From positions 1,612,001 through 1,676,000 of the forward strand of contig NZ_JBAJIJ010000001.1 of the NCBI RefSeq assembly GCF_036867135.1: a stretch of 64,000 bases of DNA, given 5' to 3'. The notes under the pieces were generated by a model. It saw only the letters and a program-made list of their open reading frames with translations, did no database searches and was not told the DNA's origin. The DNA is from Aeromicrobium sp. Sec7.5 (GTDB lineage: Bacteria > Actinomycetota > Actinomycetes > Propionibacteriales > Nocardioidaceae). Shown piece by piece: positions 7,268 to 15,467 of this stretch (position 1 is its first letter; every line of letters starts with the position of its first letter). The translations under genes were made by a program, and so were the position numbers.

Positions 7268-7789
7268 ATGACCGCTCTGACACGCCCGACCCTCGATCTC
7301 TACGACTCGTGGGCGGCGTGCGTCGCGGAGTTCGCGTCGGAGCCGGGGCACATCCACGCCTCGGCCACATGGCTGCTGGACCGCGCGCCCGAGACGTCGC
7401 AGGGGTACTGCGCCGAACTGGTCGCGGCGATCGAGGCCAACGCCGACACGCGTCGGACGCAGCGTGACGGCATCGTCCACGCCGACACGTTCTGGGTGAC
7501 CCAGGACGACGTCGTGGTCGGGTTCCTCCAGCTACGCCATCATCTGGATGCACGCCTCCTCCGGGTGGGTGGCCACATCGGGTACAGCATCCGTCCGAGC
7601 CATCGCCGCCGCGGACACGCGTCGCAGGCTCTGAACCTGGCTCTGGACCGGGCGCGCGAGCTCGGCCTGGATCGCGTGCTGGTGACGTGCCACGACGACA
7701 ACCCGGCATCGGCCCGCACGATCGAGTCGGCCGGTGGCGTGCTCGAGGACACCAGCGCCGGAGTGCGTCGCTACTGGATCGAGCTGTGA
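7268..7789 (+). CDS. GNAT-family N-acetyltransferase
   Basis: Predicted protein of 173 residues. The C-terminal half carries the fold: GGHIGYSIRPSHRRRGHASQ with the pyrophosphate loop, ALDRARELGLDRVLVTCHDD and NPASARTIESAGGVLED. The HIGYSIRPSHRRRG pattern matches the subgroup that contains YjdJ-type acetyltransferases. It starts at ATG 7268, preceded by AAGGAAACCTG as ribosome binding site, and is likely transcribed with the GNAT gene in front. Confidence 0.88.
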   Translation: MTALTRPTLDLYDSWAACVAEFASEPGHIHASATWLLDRAPETSQGYCAELVAAIEANADTRRTQRDGIVHADTFWVTQDDVVVGFLQLRHHLDARLLRVGGHIGYSIRPSHRRRGHASQALNLALDRARELGLDRVLVTCHDDNPASARTIESAGGVLEDTSAGVRRYWIEL

Positions 7790-7823
7790 CGGAGCGGATC
7801 GACACCGAGACGACGAGGGCACG

Positions 7824-8846
7824 TCAGGGCTGCAGCACGAGCTTGCCCACGTGCTCACGCCGCTCGAACTCCTCGTGAGCGGCGCGGACCTCCTCGAGCG
7901 GGAAGGTGCGCGCCACGACGGGCCGAACCTGGCCGGCACGGGCCGCCGAGACGAGCACCTCGAACTGCTCCGGGGTGTGCATGGTCGAACCGAGCAACGA
8001 GATCGACCGGAGGTAGAGCTGACGCAGGTCGAGCTCGATCACCGGGCCCGACACCGCACCAGCGACCACCCAGCGACCGCCAGGGCGCACGTGCGGCATC
8101 GCCACCGCCACCAGACCCCCGCCGACGACATCGGCCACGGCGTCCAGACCGGCCGGGACGAGATCCGCCAGCTGCTCGCCGACGTCACCCCCACCACGGT
8201 CGACCACGACGTCCGCGCCGGCCTCCTGGACGGCGGCGGCCTTGTCGCGCGAGCTCAAGGCGATCACCCGGGCCCCGCGCGCGGCGGCGAGGCCGACCAG
8301 CGCCAGTCCCACTCCGCCGGAGGCTCCGGTGACCAGGATCGTCTCCCCCGACCCCACGTTCGCGCGCTCGAGCATGCCGGTGGCCGTCCCGTAGGAGATC
8401 GGTAGGCACGCCAGCTGCTCATCACTCAACGGCGAACCCGTCACGTCGTGGACGCGGTCGGCCCGCACCACCACCTGTTCGGCGTACCCGCCGTCGACCT
8501 CGCTGCCCAGCACCGACTCGACCAGGCGCTCCGGCCCGTCCGAGTAGCGCACCACCGGATCGATCAGCACCCGTTGCCCCAGCAGATCCTCGGACACGCC
8601 CTCACCGATCCGCGCCACGTGACCACACACGTCAGCGCCCTGCACACGAGGGAAGTCGATCGGCCCGAGCCAGCCAGCGGGCTCGGTGGTGCCGTAGGCC
8701 CCCGCCCTCGTCCAGACGTCGGTGTTGTTGAGCGAGACCGCCGCGACGTCCACGACGACCTCACCCGGCCCCGGCTCGGGGCTGGCGACGTCGCGAAGCT
8801 CGAGGACCTCAGGACCTCCGAACCGAGTCAGCACCACGGCGCGCAC
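7824..8846 (-). CDS. Zinc-independent alcohol dehydrogenase / quinone oxidoreductase family (MDR)
   Basis: Predicted protein of 340 residues with the two MDR domains: GroES-like residues about 1-125 (RFGGPEVLELRDVASPEPGP, VSLNNTDVWTRAGAYG) and a Rossmann domain with the NADPH loop GASGGVGLALVGLAAARGAR. The catalytic-zinc cysteine/histidine set is absent, which points to the quinone oxidoreductase branch. The substrate is unknown. It is the last gene of a leftward group with the tautomerase and PPOX genes. Confidence 0.88.
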   Translation of the reverse strand: MRAVVLTRFGGPEVLELRDVASPEPGPGEVVVDVAAVSLNNTDVWTRAGAYGTTEPAGWLGPIDFPRVQGADVCGHVARIGEGVSEDLLGQRVLIDPVVRYSDGPERLVESVLGSEVDGGYAEQVVVRADRVHDVTGSPLSDEQLACLPISYGTATGMLERANVGSGETILVTGASGGVGLALVGLAAARGARVIALSSRDKAAAVQEAGADVVVDRGGGDVGEQLADLVPAGLDAVADVVGGGLVAVAMPHVRPGGRWVVAGAVSGPVIELDLRQLYLRSISLLGSTMHTPEQFEVLVSAARAGQVRPVVARTFPLEEVRAAHEEFERREHVGKLVLQP

Positions 8847-8877
8847 TGGCCGCCTCCTGAGGTCTCGTCGCCTGTTC

Positions 8878-9084
8878 TCACGCGAGCGACTCGTCCTGGC
8901 CGGAGTCGGCGAGGGTCACGCCGCCGACTCCCCAGTTCTCCCGCGGCAGCTCGTCGATCACGACACGGATCGTGTCCGGACGCATCTGCATCACCCGCGC
9001 ATAGGTGGCCGTGAGCTCGGCGATCAGCTCCCGCTTGCGGGCGGTCGTCGAGGACGTCGCGTTCATGACGTGGATCATCGGCAC
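8878..9084 (-). CDS. 4-oxalocrotonate tautomerase family enzyme
   Basis: Predicted protein of 68 residues. GTG 9084 is chosen because the second codon is proline: after removal of Met, Pro1 is the catalytic base of this family (MPMIHVMNATS). AGGAG lies 6 bases upstream. The pattern KRELIAELTATYARVMQ and VRVVIDELPRENWGVGGV, with the conserved C-terminal WGVGG, fits the 4-OT subgroup of about 62 residues, which acts as homohexamers on 2-hydroxydienoates. No aromatic-degradation genes are next to it, so the physiological substrate is open. Confidence 0.88.
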   Translation of the reverse strand: MPMIHVMNATSSTTARKRELIAELTATYARVMQMRPDTIRVVIDELPRENWGVGGVTLADSGQDESLA

Positions 9085-9125
9085 GTGGATCTCCTGGGAT
9101 CGGACTTTCGCAGGACGGGCACGGG

Positions 9126-9680
9126 TCAGACCGGCAGGCCAGGCAGGCCGGGCAGTCCGTCGATGCTCCGGGCATTCTTCTGGGCGCGGTACTGGTCCAG
9201 CCCGTCCGGGCCCTTCTTCTCGGCGTGCTGGCGGATCAGATCGCGTTCCCCCGTCATCTCCATGACCGGGACACCCCATCCGCACGAGTCGCTGATGCGG
9301 GTGACGTCGACCGTGATCACCGCTCGCGTGCTGGGGTGCTCCGGCTTGAGGGCCACCACCTCGTCGAACCCCGGCTCCCCCGGCAGGTGCACCGACCCCT
9401 GCCCGTGCAGGCGGACGATGCGCGGCCGCTGGCCGAACGAGTTGAACATCAGGCACACGCGACGGTTCTCGCGGATGTGGGCGATGGTCTCGACGCCACT
9501 GCCGGTGTAGTCGACCCAGCCGACGCGATGGGGATCGAGGAACGCGAACGCGTCGTGACCCCGCGGCGACATGTTCACGTGCCCGTCCCCCGCGAGCGGA
9601 GCCGTGGCGACGAACCACATCGGCTGCGCCTCGATCCAGGCCCGCAGGTTGTCGTCGATCGAGTCGAAGATCTTGCCCAT
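9126..9680 (-). CDS. Pyridoxamine 5'-phosphate oxidase family (flavin-binding split barrel)
   Basis: Predicted protein of 184 residues with MWFVATAPLAGDGHVNMSPRG near the N-terminus, DYTGSGVETIAHIRENRRVC and a PRIVRLHGQG strand, the typical split-barrel of FMN- or F420-binding PPOX proteins. It ends in a low-complexity GLPGLPGLPV tail. ATG 9680 lies 6 bases after TACTCT (leaderless). Likely a small flavoprotein oxidoreductase; substrate unknown. Confidence 0.88.
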   Translation of the reverse strand: MGKIFDSIDDNLRAWIEAQPMWFVATAPLAGDGHVNMSPRGHDAFAFLDPHRVGWVDYTGSGVETIAHIRENRRVCLMFNSFGQRPRIVRLHGQGSVHLPGEPGFDEVVALKPEHPSTRAVITVDVTRISDSCGWGVPVMEMTGERDLIRQHAEKKGPDGLDQYRAQKNARSIDGLPGLPGLPV

Positions 9681-9747
9681 GGACTCAGAGTAGAGCGGCC
9701 GGGACCCACCACGACGTGCCCCGACCCCGTCGCGCCGGACGCCCTCA

Positions 9748-10155
9748 TCAGAACAGGTCGACCTCGCCGGACTCGGCGGCCTGTCGCAGTCGCTCGTCGC
9801 GTGTCGCGAGCGGTAGCGCGAGGCGCTGCGCCAGGAGCAGGTAGGCCGTGTCGTAGGCAGTCAGCTCGTGGATCCGCGCGGCTCCCAGGAGCGCGTACGC
9901 CGCCGCCGAGGTGTCGACCTCCTCGATCGGCAGGTCGGCGAACAGGTCGAGGCTGCCGGTCGACTGATCCGCGGTGATCCGACCCCGGCGCTCCCCCTGG
10001 CGCAGAGCACTGCACAGCTCGTAGCGCCACAACGTGGGTACGTAAGCCACCGCGCCGTCGGCTAAGGCCTGGCGGAGTCTCTGGGTGTCGTCTCCCGACT
10101 CGTCGGAGTACACCAGCGGCAAGGCGCTCGACACGTCCAGCACGAAGCTCACCAC
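9748..10155 (-). CDS. vapC: PIN-domain toxin, VapC-like
   Basis: Predicted protein of 135 residues. The four acidic residues of the PIN nuclease site are visible: Asp in SFVLDVSSAL near the N-terminus, Glu in WRYELCSAL, Asp in LTAYDTAYLLLA and Asp in PLATRDERL. It would be a Mg2+-dependent RNase that cuts tRNA or rRNA in other VapC proteins. The start GTG 10155 overlaps the end of the antitoxin gene by 7 bases, the standard antitoxin-first arrangement. Confidence 0.9.
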   Translation of the reverse strand: MVSFVLDVSSALPLVYSDESGDDTQRLRQALADGAVAYVPTLWRYELCSALRQGERRGRITADQSTGSLDLFADLPIEEVDTSAAAYALLGAARIHELTAYDTAYLLLAQRLALPLATRDERLRQAAESGEVDLF

Positions 10156-10394
10156 CGACGACCTTCCTCGATCAGCTCCTTGAGCGTGACGTCCGGCCCG
10201 AGCGTGATGCCTTTGCTCAGCTCGTGGAGCTCCTCCAGCGCCTCACTGACACTGCGCACGCGCTTGGGTGGCGGCGTCAGGTGGGCAACCTCCTTGCCAT
10301 GGCGGGTGATGACGACGGTCTCGCCCTGCTCAACGGCTGCAATCAGCTTGGACAGATGGGTCTTCGCCTCATAGGCCCCGACGGTGATGCTCAT
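10149..10394 (-). CDS. vapB: Phd/YefM-type antitoxin, VapB-like
   Basis: Predicted protein of 81 residues. The N-terminal 50 residues match the Phd/YefM fold (VGAYEAKTHLSKLIAAVEQG, ETVVITRHGKEVAHL), which binds DNA as a dimer, and the C-terminal tail (ALEELHELSKGITLG) should wrap the toxin. ATG 10394 is 6 bases after TAGTCT (leaderless). It is co-transcribed with the PIN toxin. Confidence 0.9.
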   Translation of the reverse strand: MSITVGAYEAKTHLSKLIAAVEQGETVVITRHGKEVAHLTPPPKRVRSVSEALEELHELSKGITLGPDVTLKELIEEGRRW

Positions 10395-10435
10395 GGAGTC
10401 AGACTAGTCGCCGACCAGTCGTAGAACCAGCGTGC

Positions 10436-11071
10436 TCACCCCCGGAGCAGCGAGACCGCGATGACGACCATGACGACGGCGATGACCCCGTCGAGCACCT
10501 GCCAGGAACGCGGGGTCCGGAGCACGCCGCTGAGGTGGCGGGCCCCGAAGCCGAGGGTCGTGAACCAGGTGACACTTCCCGCGGCCGCCCCGAGGGCGAA
10601 CCACCAGCGGTCGTCGCCGTGCGTCGTGGCCACCGAGCCGAGCAGGAAGACCGTGTCGAGGTACACGTGCGGGTTGAGCCAGGTCAGGGCCACGGCCGTC
10701 GCGGCGACGGTCGCCGTGCGCGAGCGGACCGCCACGGCGCCGCCGACCGCGCCATCGGGCACTCCCCCGTCGGCCGGGACGAGCTCGTTCCCGCCCACGA
10801 TCGCCCGGCGGGCGGCGAGGGCCGCGTAGCCGAGCAGGAACGCCGCTCCCCCCAGGCGTGCGCCGTCGACGAGCCAGGGCACCGCCTCCACGAGGCGTCC
10901 CAGTCCGGCGACCCCGGCGGCGACCAGCACGGCGTCCGAGACGGCACAGATCGCGATCACCAGGCCCACGTGCTCGCGGCGGATCCCTTGCCGCAGCACG
11001 AACACGTTCTGCGCACCGATCGCGAGGATCAGCGACAACATGACGAAGAAGCCCGGGACGACGGTCAGCAT
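10436..11071 (-). CDS. argO: LysE/ArgO-family amino acid exporter
   Basis: Predicted protein of 211 residues with six hydrophobic segments. GFFVMLSLILAIGAQNVFVLRQG at the start and ALTWLNPHVYLDTVFLLG near residue 130 are hallmarks of LysE/ArgO exporters of basic amino acids. ATG 11071 lies 7 bases after TAGCGT (leaderless). It is divergent from an ArgP-type LysR regulator, the same pairing known for argO/argP in Escherichia coli and lysE/lysG in Corynebacterium, so export is probably induced by internal lysine or arginine. Confidence 0.92.
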   Translation of the reverse strand: MLTVVPGFFVMLSLILAIGAQNVFVLRQGIRREHVGLVIAICAVSDAVLVAAGVAGLGRLVEAVPWLVDGARLGGAAFLLGYAALAARRAIVGGNELVPADGGVPDGAVGGAVAVRSRTATVAATAVALTWLNPHVYLDTVFLLGSVATTHGDDRWWFALGAAAGSVTWFTTLGFGARHLSGVLRTPRSWQVLDGVIAVVMVVIAVSLLRG

Positions 11072-11118
11072 GCGCCCGACGCTAGTGATCGGGCAGCATG
11101 AGCACCAGCAATGATGTC

Positions 11119-11130
11119 TCATGTACATGA
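11119..11130. promoter_or_regulatory. Palindrome between argO and argP
   Basis: TCATGTACATGA is a perfect 12-bp palindrome, 14 bases before the chosen argP start and about 48 bases upstream of the argO start. LysR-type regulators bind interrupted palindromes in such divergent regions. A role in ArgP/LysG binding is inferred from position only. Confidence 0.45.
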
Positions 11131-11143
11131 AGCGGAGCTTCAG

Positions 11144-12028
11144 ATGGATCCGAGCCTGGCCCTGACCCTCGCCGCCGTCGTCGACGAGGGCACCCTCGAC
11201 GGTGCCGCACGTCGACTCCACCTCACGCCATCGGCCGTGAGCCAGCGCCTCAAGACCTTGGAGGCACAGCTCGGCCAGCGCCTGCTGGTCCGGTCTCGTC
11301 CGGTCCGTGCGACCGAGTCCGGGGAGGCGGTGGTGCGGTTCGCACGCCGCTACGCCGTCCTCGAGCACGAGGCATTGCGGGACCTGGGGGCCGACGGCGC
11401 GGGCGCGCTCATCCGCATGACCGTGGGGGCCAACGCCGACTCGCTCGCCACCTGGATCCTCGCCCCGGTGGCGCGGTTCGCATCGGCGCACGACGTCGAG
11501 GTCGACCTGGTGCGTCTCGACCAGGACCGGACGGTCGACCTGCTCGAGTCGGGCGCCGCGCTGGCCGCGGTGACCTCGCAGCGCGAGCCGGTGGCGGGGT
11601 GTCGCTCCACTCCCCTGGGCCACATGGCGTTCACGGCCATGGCGGCACCGGCCTGGGTCGAACGCTGGCTACCGGACGGACTCGCCGCCGACCGACTCGC
11701 CGCGGCACCCCGCGTCGACTTCGATCGTGACGACACGCTGCAGCTCGACTGGCTGCACCACCACGGGGTCGACGGGAGCCACTCGCCCCGGCACCTCGTG
11801 CCCTCGACCCACGACATCGCGCGCGCCGTCGAGCTCGGACTCGGCTGGGCCCTCGTCCCGGAGGGCCAGGGCGAGGAGCTGGCCGCGACGGGCCGGCTCA
11901 CGCCCCTCGGGGGCCCGACCATCACCACTCCCCTGTTCTGGCAGCGCTGGAAGGGCGGGTCGAGCCTGCTCGACGCCCTCTCCGACGAGATCGTCACGGC
12001 GGCGACTCGGGACCTGCGCGCTGCCTGA
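11144..12028 (+). CDS. argP: ArgP/LysG-type LysR transcriptional regulator
   Basis: Predicted protein of 294 residues from ATG 11144, preferred over the ATG at 11111 because GGAG lies 7 bases upstream and because MDPSLALTLAAVVDEGTLDG aligns with the usual start of LysR proteins. The helix-turn-helix is AARRLHLTPSAVSQRLKTLE. The effector domain ends with VELGLGWALVPEGQGEEL and LTPLG, typical of the ArgP/LysG (IciA) subgroup. It lies divergent to argO and likely activates it in response to basic amino acids. Confidence 0.9.
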   Translation: MDPSLALTLAAVVDEGTLDGAARRLHLTPSAVSQRLKTLEAQLGQRLLVRSRPVRATESGEAVVRFARRYAVLEHEALRDLGADGAGALIRMTVGANADSLATWILAPVARFASAHDVEVDLVRLDQDRTVDLLESGAALAAVTSQREPVAGCRSTPLGHMAFTAMAAPAWVERWLPDGLAADRLAAAPRVDFDRDDTLQLDWLHHHGVDGSHSPRHLVPSTHDIARAVELGLGWALVPEGQGEELAATGRLTPLGGPTITTPLFWQRWKGGSSLLDALSDEIVTAATRDLRAA

Positions 12029-12031
12029 CCC

Positions 12032-12048
12032 GGAGGAGGGACTCCTCC
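12032..12048. terminator. Hairpin between convergent argP and FAD oxidoreductase genes
   Basis: GGAGGAG (12032-12038) pairs with CTCCTCC (12042-12048) around GGA, between the stop codons of two convergent genes. The stem is short (7 bp) and there is no T-tract, so termination is inferred from position. Confidence 0.4.
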
Positions 12049-13469
12049 TAGAGGCGTCGGAGCGCCGACTCCGCCGCGTGGAAGCCGCACATGCCGTGCA
12101 CGCCGGGACCCGGCGGGGTGGCCGCCGAGCAGAGGTAGAGCCCGTCCCCCAGGCGGTACGGGTCCAGGGCAATGCGCGGGCGCATCACGACCTGGCGCGC
12201 GCTATTGGCGCCCACGTTGATGTCGCCACCGATGTAGTTCGCGTTGTACGACTCCATGGCCGCCGTCCCGCGGACCGCCGTCGCGAGGATCCGGTCACGG
12301 AACCCCGGGGCGAATCGCTCGATCTGGGCGATCACGGCGGCCGTGGCGTCGCCGGTGTAGCCGTGCGGCACGTGGGCGTACGCCCAGACCGGGTTCACCG
12401 AGCCCTGCGAACGGCTGGGATCGGCCAGGTACTGCTGGCCCACCAGCAGGAAGGGGCGCTCGGGCATCTCACCCCGGCCCGTGGCCGCCTCGGCCGCGGC
12501 GACCTCGGCCGCCGAGCCGCCCACGTGCACCGTGCCGGCCCGTCGGGTTCCGGGATTGGTCCAGGGAACGTCACCCTCGATCGCGAAGTCGACCTTGTGG
12601 ATGGCCGGGCCGTACCGGTAGCGGCCGAGCTGGCGGCGCACGTGCCCCGACAGACGGTCCCCGAGGATCTGGACCGCCGCCGACGGTGAGGTGTCGAGGA
12701 GCACGACGTCCGGGCGTCGTCCGAGGACCTCCTCGAGCTGGGCGTGGGTCGTGACCTCGACACCGGTGCGCACCGACCCACCCAGCGACTCCAGCAGGGC
12801 GACGAGGGCGGCCGGGATCGCACCGGAACCGCCGTGTGCCACGGGCCAGCCAGCCGCATGCCCCGCGGCCGTGAGCATGAGCCCGATGGACGAGGTCAAC
12901 GGCCGGTCCAGGCGTCCGAACGCGTGGGCGGCGACCCCCATCGTCAGGGCCTTGGCGGGTTCGTCACGCCACCGCTTGACCGCCCAGGTGGCCGGGAGCA
13001 ACGCCTGCACGCCGAACCGGCCGAGCGCGATCGGGTGCTTCGGCACGTGCACGATCGGGCGGAACACCTCCTCGACGAGCTTGTCGAAGTTGCGCGCCTG
13101 CGCCCCGAGCGACCGCGCCCACCGGTCCCCGTCGACGCCGAGCGACTCGCGGGTCACCGCCATGTCGCGCGAGATCAGACCGGCGCGACCGTCGTCGAGC
13201 GGGTGCGCGAGGTCGACGTCCGGGTAGTCCCAGGTCAGCCCGAATCGCTGCAGGTCGAGGCTCGCGAGGAATGGCGACACCACCCCGGTGGGGTGGAACG
13301 CCGCGCAGTCGTCGTGCAGCACCCCGGGCAGGGTCAGCTCGCTGGTGCGCGTGCCTCCCCCAGGCCGGTCCGACGCCTCCAGGACCGTGACGTGCACGCC
13401 GGCCTGCGCGAGGCGGATGGCGGCGGTCAGACCGTTCGGTCCGCTGCCCACCACGACTGCGTCGGTCAT
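12048..13469 (-). CDS. FAD-dependent oxidoreductase of the phytoene desaturase/CrtI-like family
   Basis: Predicted protein of 473 residues. MTDAVVVGSGPNGLTAAIRL is the N-terminal dinucleotide-binding GxGxxG motif, followed by VLEASDRPGGGTRT, which contacts FAD ribose. The C-terminal GLYLCSAATPPGPGVHGMCG closes the FAD domain as in CrtI/COG1233 proteins. No carotenoid genes lie next to it, so it need not act on carotenoids. It is 22 bases downstream of the DUF3556 gene, on the same strand, and probably in the same operon. ATG 13469 has GAGGGAGGG upstream. Confidence 0.88.
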   Translation of the reverse strand: MTDAVVVGSGPNGLTAAIRLAQAGVHVTVLEASDRPGGGTRTSELTLPGVLHDDCAAFHPTGVVSPFLASLDLQRFGLTWDYPDVDLAHPLDDGRAGLISRDMAVTRESLGVDGDRWARSLGAQARNFDKLVEEVFRPIVHVPKHPIALGRFGVQALLPATWAVKRWRDEPAKALTMGVAAHAFGRLDRPLTSSIGLMLTAAGHAAGWPVAHGGSGAIPAALVALLESLGGSVRTGVEVTTHAQLEEVLGRRPDVVLLDTSPSAAVQILGDRLSGHVRRQLGRYRYGPAIHKVDFAIEGDVPWTNPGTRRAGTVHVGGSAAEVAAAEAATGRGEMPERPFLLVGQQYLADPSRSQGSVNPVWAYAHVPHGYTGDATAAVIAQIERFAPGFRDRILATAVRGTAAMESYNANYIGGDINVGANSARQVVMRPRIALDPYRLGDGLYLCSAATPPGPGVHGMCGFHAAESALRRL

Positions 13470-13491
13470 GTGTCCCTCCCTCGTCGTCGGG

Positions 13492-15306
13492 TCACCCGCC
13501 GACGGAGGCAGTATCCCCCGCCACGTGACCCTCCCCGGGGGTGTACCCCGGCATGACCCAGTCCACCTCCAACGCGATGGGACCGTTCGGCAGCCACGGC
13601 TGCTGGGCCACGGCCTCCGCGACGTTCCAGTGCCCACGCTCGACCACGCCGAGGGCTGCGTCGATGACCCGGTAGTGCTGTACGGGCGAGTGCACCGCCT
13701 GCGACTCGACCCACATGACCCGGAGGTCGCCCGGCTGCAGGTGCAGCCGGCGCTGGATCGCCTCGATCAGGCGCTCGTCGTGCAGGTGGCCGCACCCGAA
13801 GTTCCAGCCCAGGATCGAGTTGCAGAGGAACTCCGCCTCGCGGATCACGTGGGCGTCGACGTCGTCGACGTGCCGGAACAGCACGGAGTAGAGGCCCCGG
13901 CCCTGGCTGTGCATCGCCCGCCAGGCCAGCGTCATCTGCATCGTGATCTCCGCGACGTCCGGCTCGAAGCCGAAGGCCTGCAGCTGCTCGACCTGGTTCT
14001 TGGCGGGCTTGGTCAGCTCGTTGAGCCGCTGCTCGATCCCCGGCTTCATGGCCCACGTGCCCGACGCCCAGTTGCCGGCGTACTGGCGCATCGCCGGGAG
14101 GAACGACACGAGATCGGGACGCAGGTTGCCCAGCACGGGGAAGAACAGCAGTGCGCCGGCGATGGCCGGCAGCATCCACGGCTCCGAGAAGTCGAAGAGT
14201 CCGAACCCGTCACCGTTCGGGTACCCCACGAACAGGAAGATCGCGAGGTACCCGAACAGCACGTTCCACTCGAGCGGCACCGCGAGCGGGAAGGCCAGCA
14301 GGATGAAGACGTGGAAGAAGGCCATGAAGGCCGCCCCGGCGAGGGCGATCTCGGGGGTGGTCGTGAACAGGAGCACGAGCGGGATCCCGAGCTCGACCGT
14401 CGTGCCGCCCACGTGCCCCATGACCTTCGCGAAGCGTGAGGGCAGCAGGTCCTCGCCCTCGACGTCGCGGTAGTGCATCCGGCGCATCGCCCGGGTCGGC
14501 ATCGTCGGGGCGTTGGACATCATGGGCGGCACCACGTTGGCGAAGTGGTGGCCGAACTTCGAGAAGCCCGCTCCCAGCCACACCGAGACGATCAGCAGCT
14601 TGTACGCGATGACCATGTCGGTGAACGGCAGCACGGCCGAGAACACGATGACCGGCAGGTACTGCTCGCCGCGGGCCGCCAGGAAGATGACCTTGTCGCG
14701 CAGGCCCATCAGCACGAGCAGGAGGCCGGCGGCGACCCACAGCTCGGTCCGCACCAGTCCGGCCGTCCCCGCGCCGAGTGCCGCGGTGAGGTCGTCGTCC
14801 TGGACCCCGGGCAGCACCAGCGCCACGACGAGGCTCGCGAGCACCGCGGCGTAGAGCAGGACGTCGAACGGCGTGCGGGTGTCACCGCCCGTTCCGGGGA
14901 CTCGACGTCCCCAGGGCGCCATCCGGATCGTGCCGGGCCGGAGCCAGTAGAGCGCTCCGCCGGTCATGGGCTTGAAGTGACCGGCGAGCGGACCCCAGGT
15001 GCCGGCGAGGCCGACGGTCTCCAGGAGCAAGGTCCAGAGCACGAGCTTCTGGTAGACGATCGGCTCGTCCCACCAGGAGGTGAACTCCCCCAGACCGCCC
15101 AGGTCCGAGGTCCACGAGACGATCAGCAGGCCGCCGAGCCCGTAGAGGACGACGAGCTTGAGGATGTAGACCACGTGGAAGACCGTCGGCGAACCGAATC
15201 CGTTGTCGGCCCAGAACAGCGTCAGGATCTTGATCCGGTCGAGGAAGGGCCGGCGGAGGAACTCCTCCGGATCGACCGGTGGCGAGTTCGGCGTCATGAA
15301 TCCCAT
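13492..15306 (-). CDS. DUF3556 transmembrane protein
   Basis: Predicted protein of 604 residues (601 if the ATG at 15297 is used; GGGA precedes that one, while TAGCGT lies 8 bases before the ATG at 15306). Starts MTPNSPPVDPEEFLRRPFLD, then about ten hydrophobic segments (VVYILKLVVLYGLGGLLIVS, GWLGAGFSKFGHHF-like region, IFLFVGYPNG) and a soluble C-terminal 170 residues with LGWNFGCGHLHDERL. This is the actinobacterial DUF3556 family; function is unknown to me. The SKFGHH and related histidines suggest a metal- or haem-binding membrane enzyme, which is speculation. It is divergent from a PucR regulator and upstream of an FAD oxidoreductase. Confidence 0.85.
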   Translation of the reverse strand: MGFMTPNSPPVDPEEFLRRPFLDRIKILTLFWADNGFGSPTVFHVVYILKLVVLYGLGGLLIVSWTSDLGGLGEFTSWWDEPIVYQKLVLWTLLLETVGLAGTWGPLAGHFKPMTGGALYWLRPGTIRMAPWGRRVPGTGGDTRTPFDVLLYAAVLASLVVALVLPGVQDDDLTAALGAGTAGLVRTELWVAAGLLLVLMGLRDKVIFLAARGEQYLPVIVFSAVLPFTDMVIAYKLLIVSVWLGAGFSKFGHHFANVVPPMMSNAPTMPTRAMRRMHYRDVEGEDLLPSRFAKVMGHVGGTTVELGIPLVLLFTTTPEIALAGAAFMAFFHVFILLAFPLAVPLEWNVLFGYLAIFLFVGYPNGDGFGLFDFSEPWMLPAIAGALLFFPVLGNLRPDLVSFLPAMRQYAGNWASGTWAMKPGIEQRLNELTKPAKNQVEQLQAFGFEPDVAEITMQMTLAWRAMHSQGRGLYSVLFRHVDDVDAHVIREAEFLCNSILGWNFGCGHLHDERLIEAIQRRLHLQPGDLRVMWVESQAVHSPVQHYRVIDAALGVVERGHWNVAEAVAQQPWLPNGPIALEVDWVMPGYTPGEGHVAGDTASVGG

Positions 15307-15342
15307 GGAGCCAGACGCTAGAGGGCCCGGCTCGGTCACTAC

Positions 15343-15459
15343 TTGTCGCGCGAGCACGAACTCGTGCCATAGTTTTGTGTCCCACATCACTCCCCGCGCC
15401 CGTCAGGCCCCGGAACCCCCGTCCCGGGGCCGTCGGCCCCTTGTCGCTCGAGCACGAAC
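15343..15459. promoter_or_regulatory. 19-bp direct repeat in the DUF3556/pucR divergent region
   Basis: TTGTCGCGCGAGCACGAAC (15343-15361) recurs as TTGTCGCTCGAGCACGAAC (15441-15459); 18 of 19 bases match, 98 bases apart. Copy 1 continues into GCACGA-AC-TCGTGC (15354-15367), a palindrome. Copy 2 ends 8 bases before the pucR start. The placement near both start codons suggests binding sites for the PucR protein; this is inferred. Confidence 0.6.
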
Positions 15460-15467
15460 GGAGCTCC

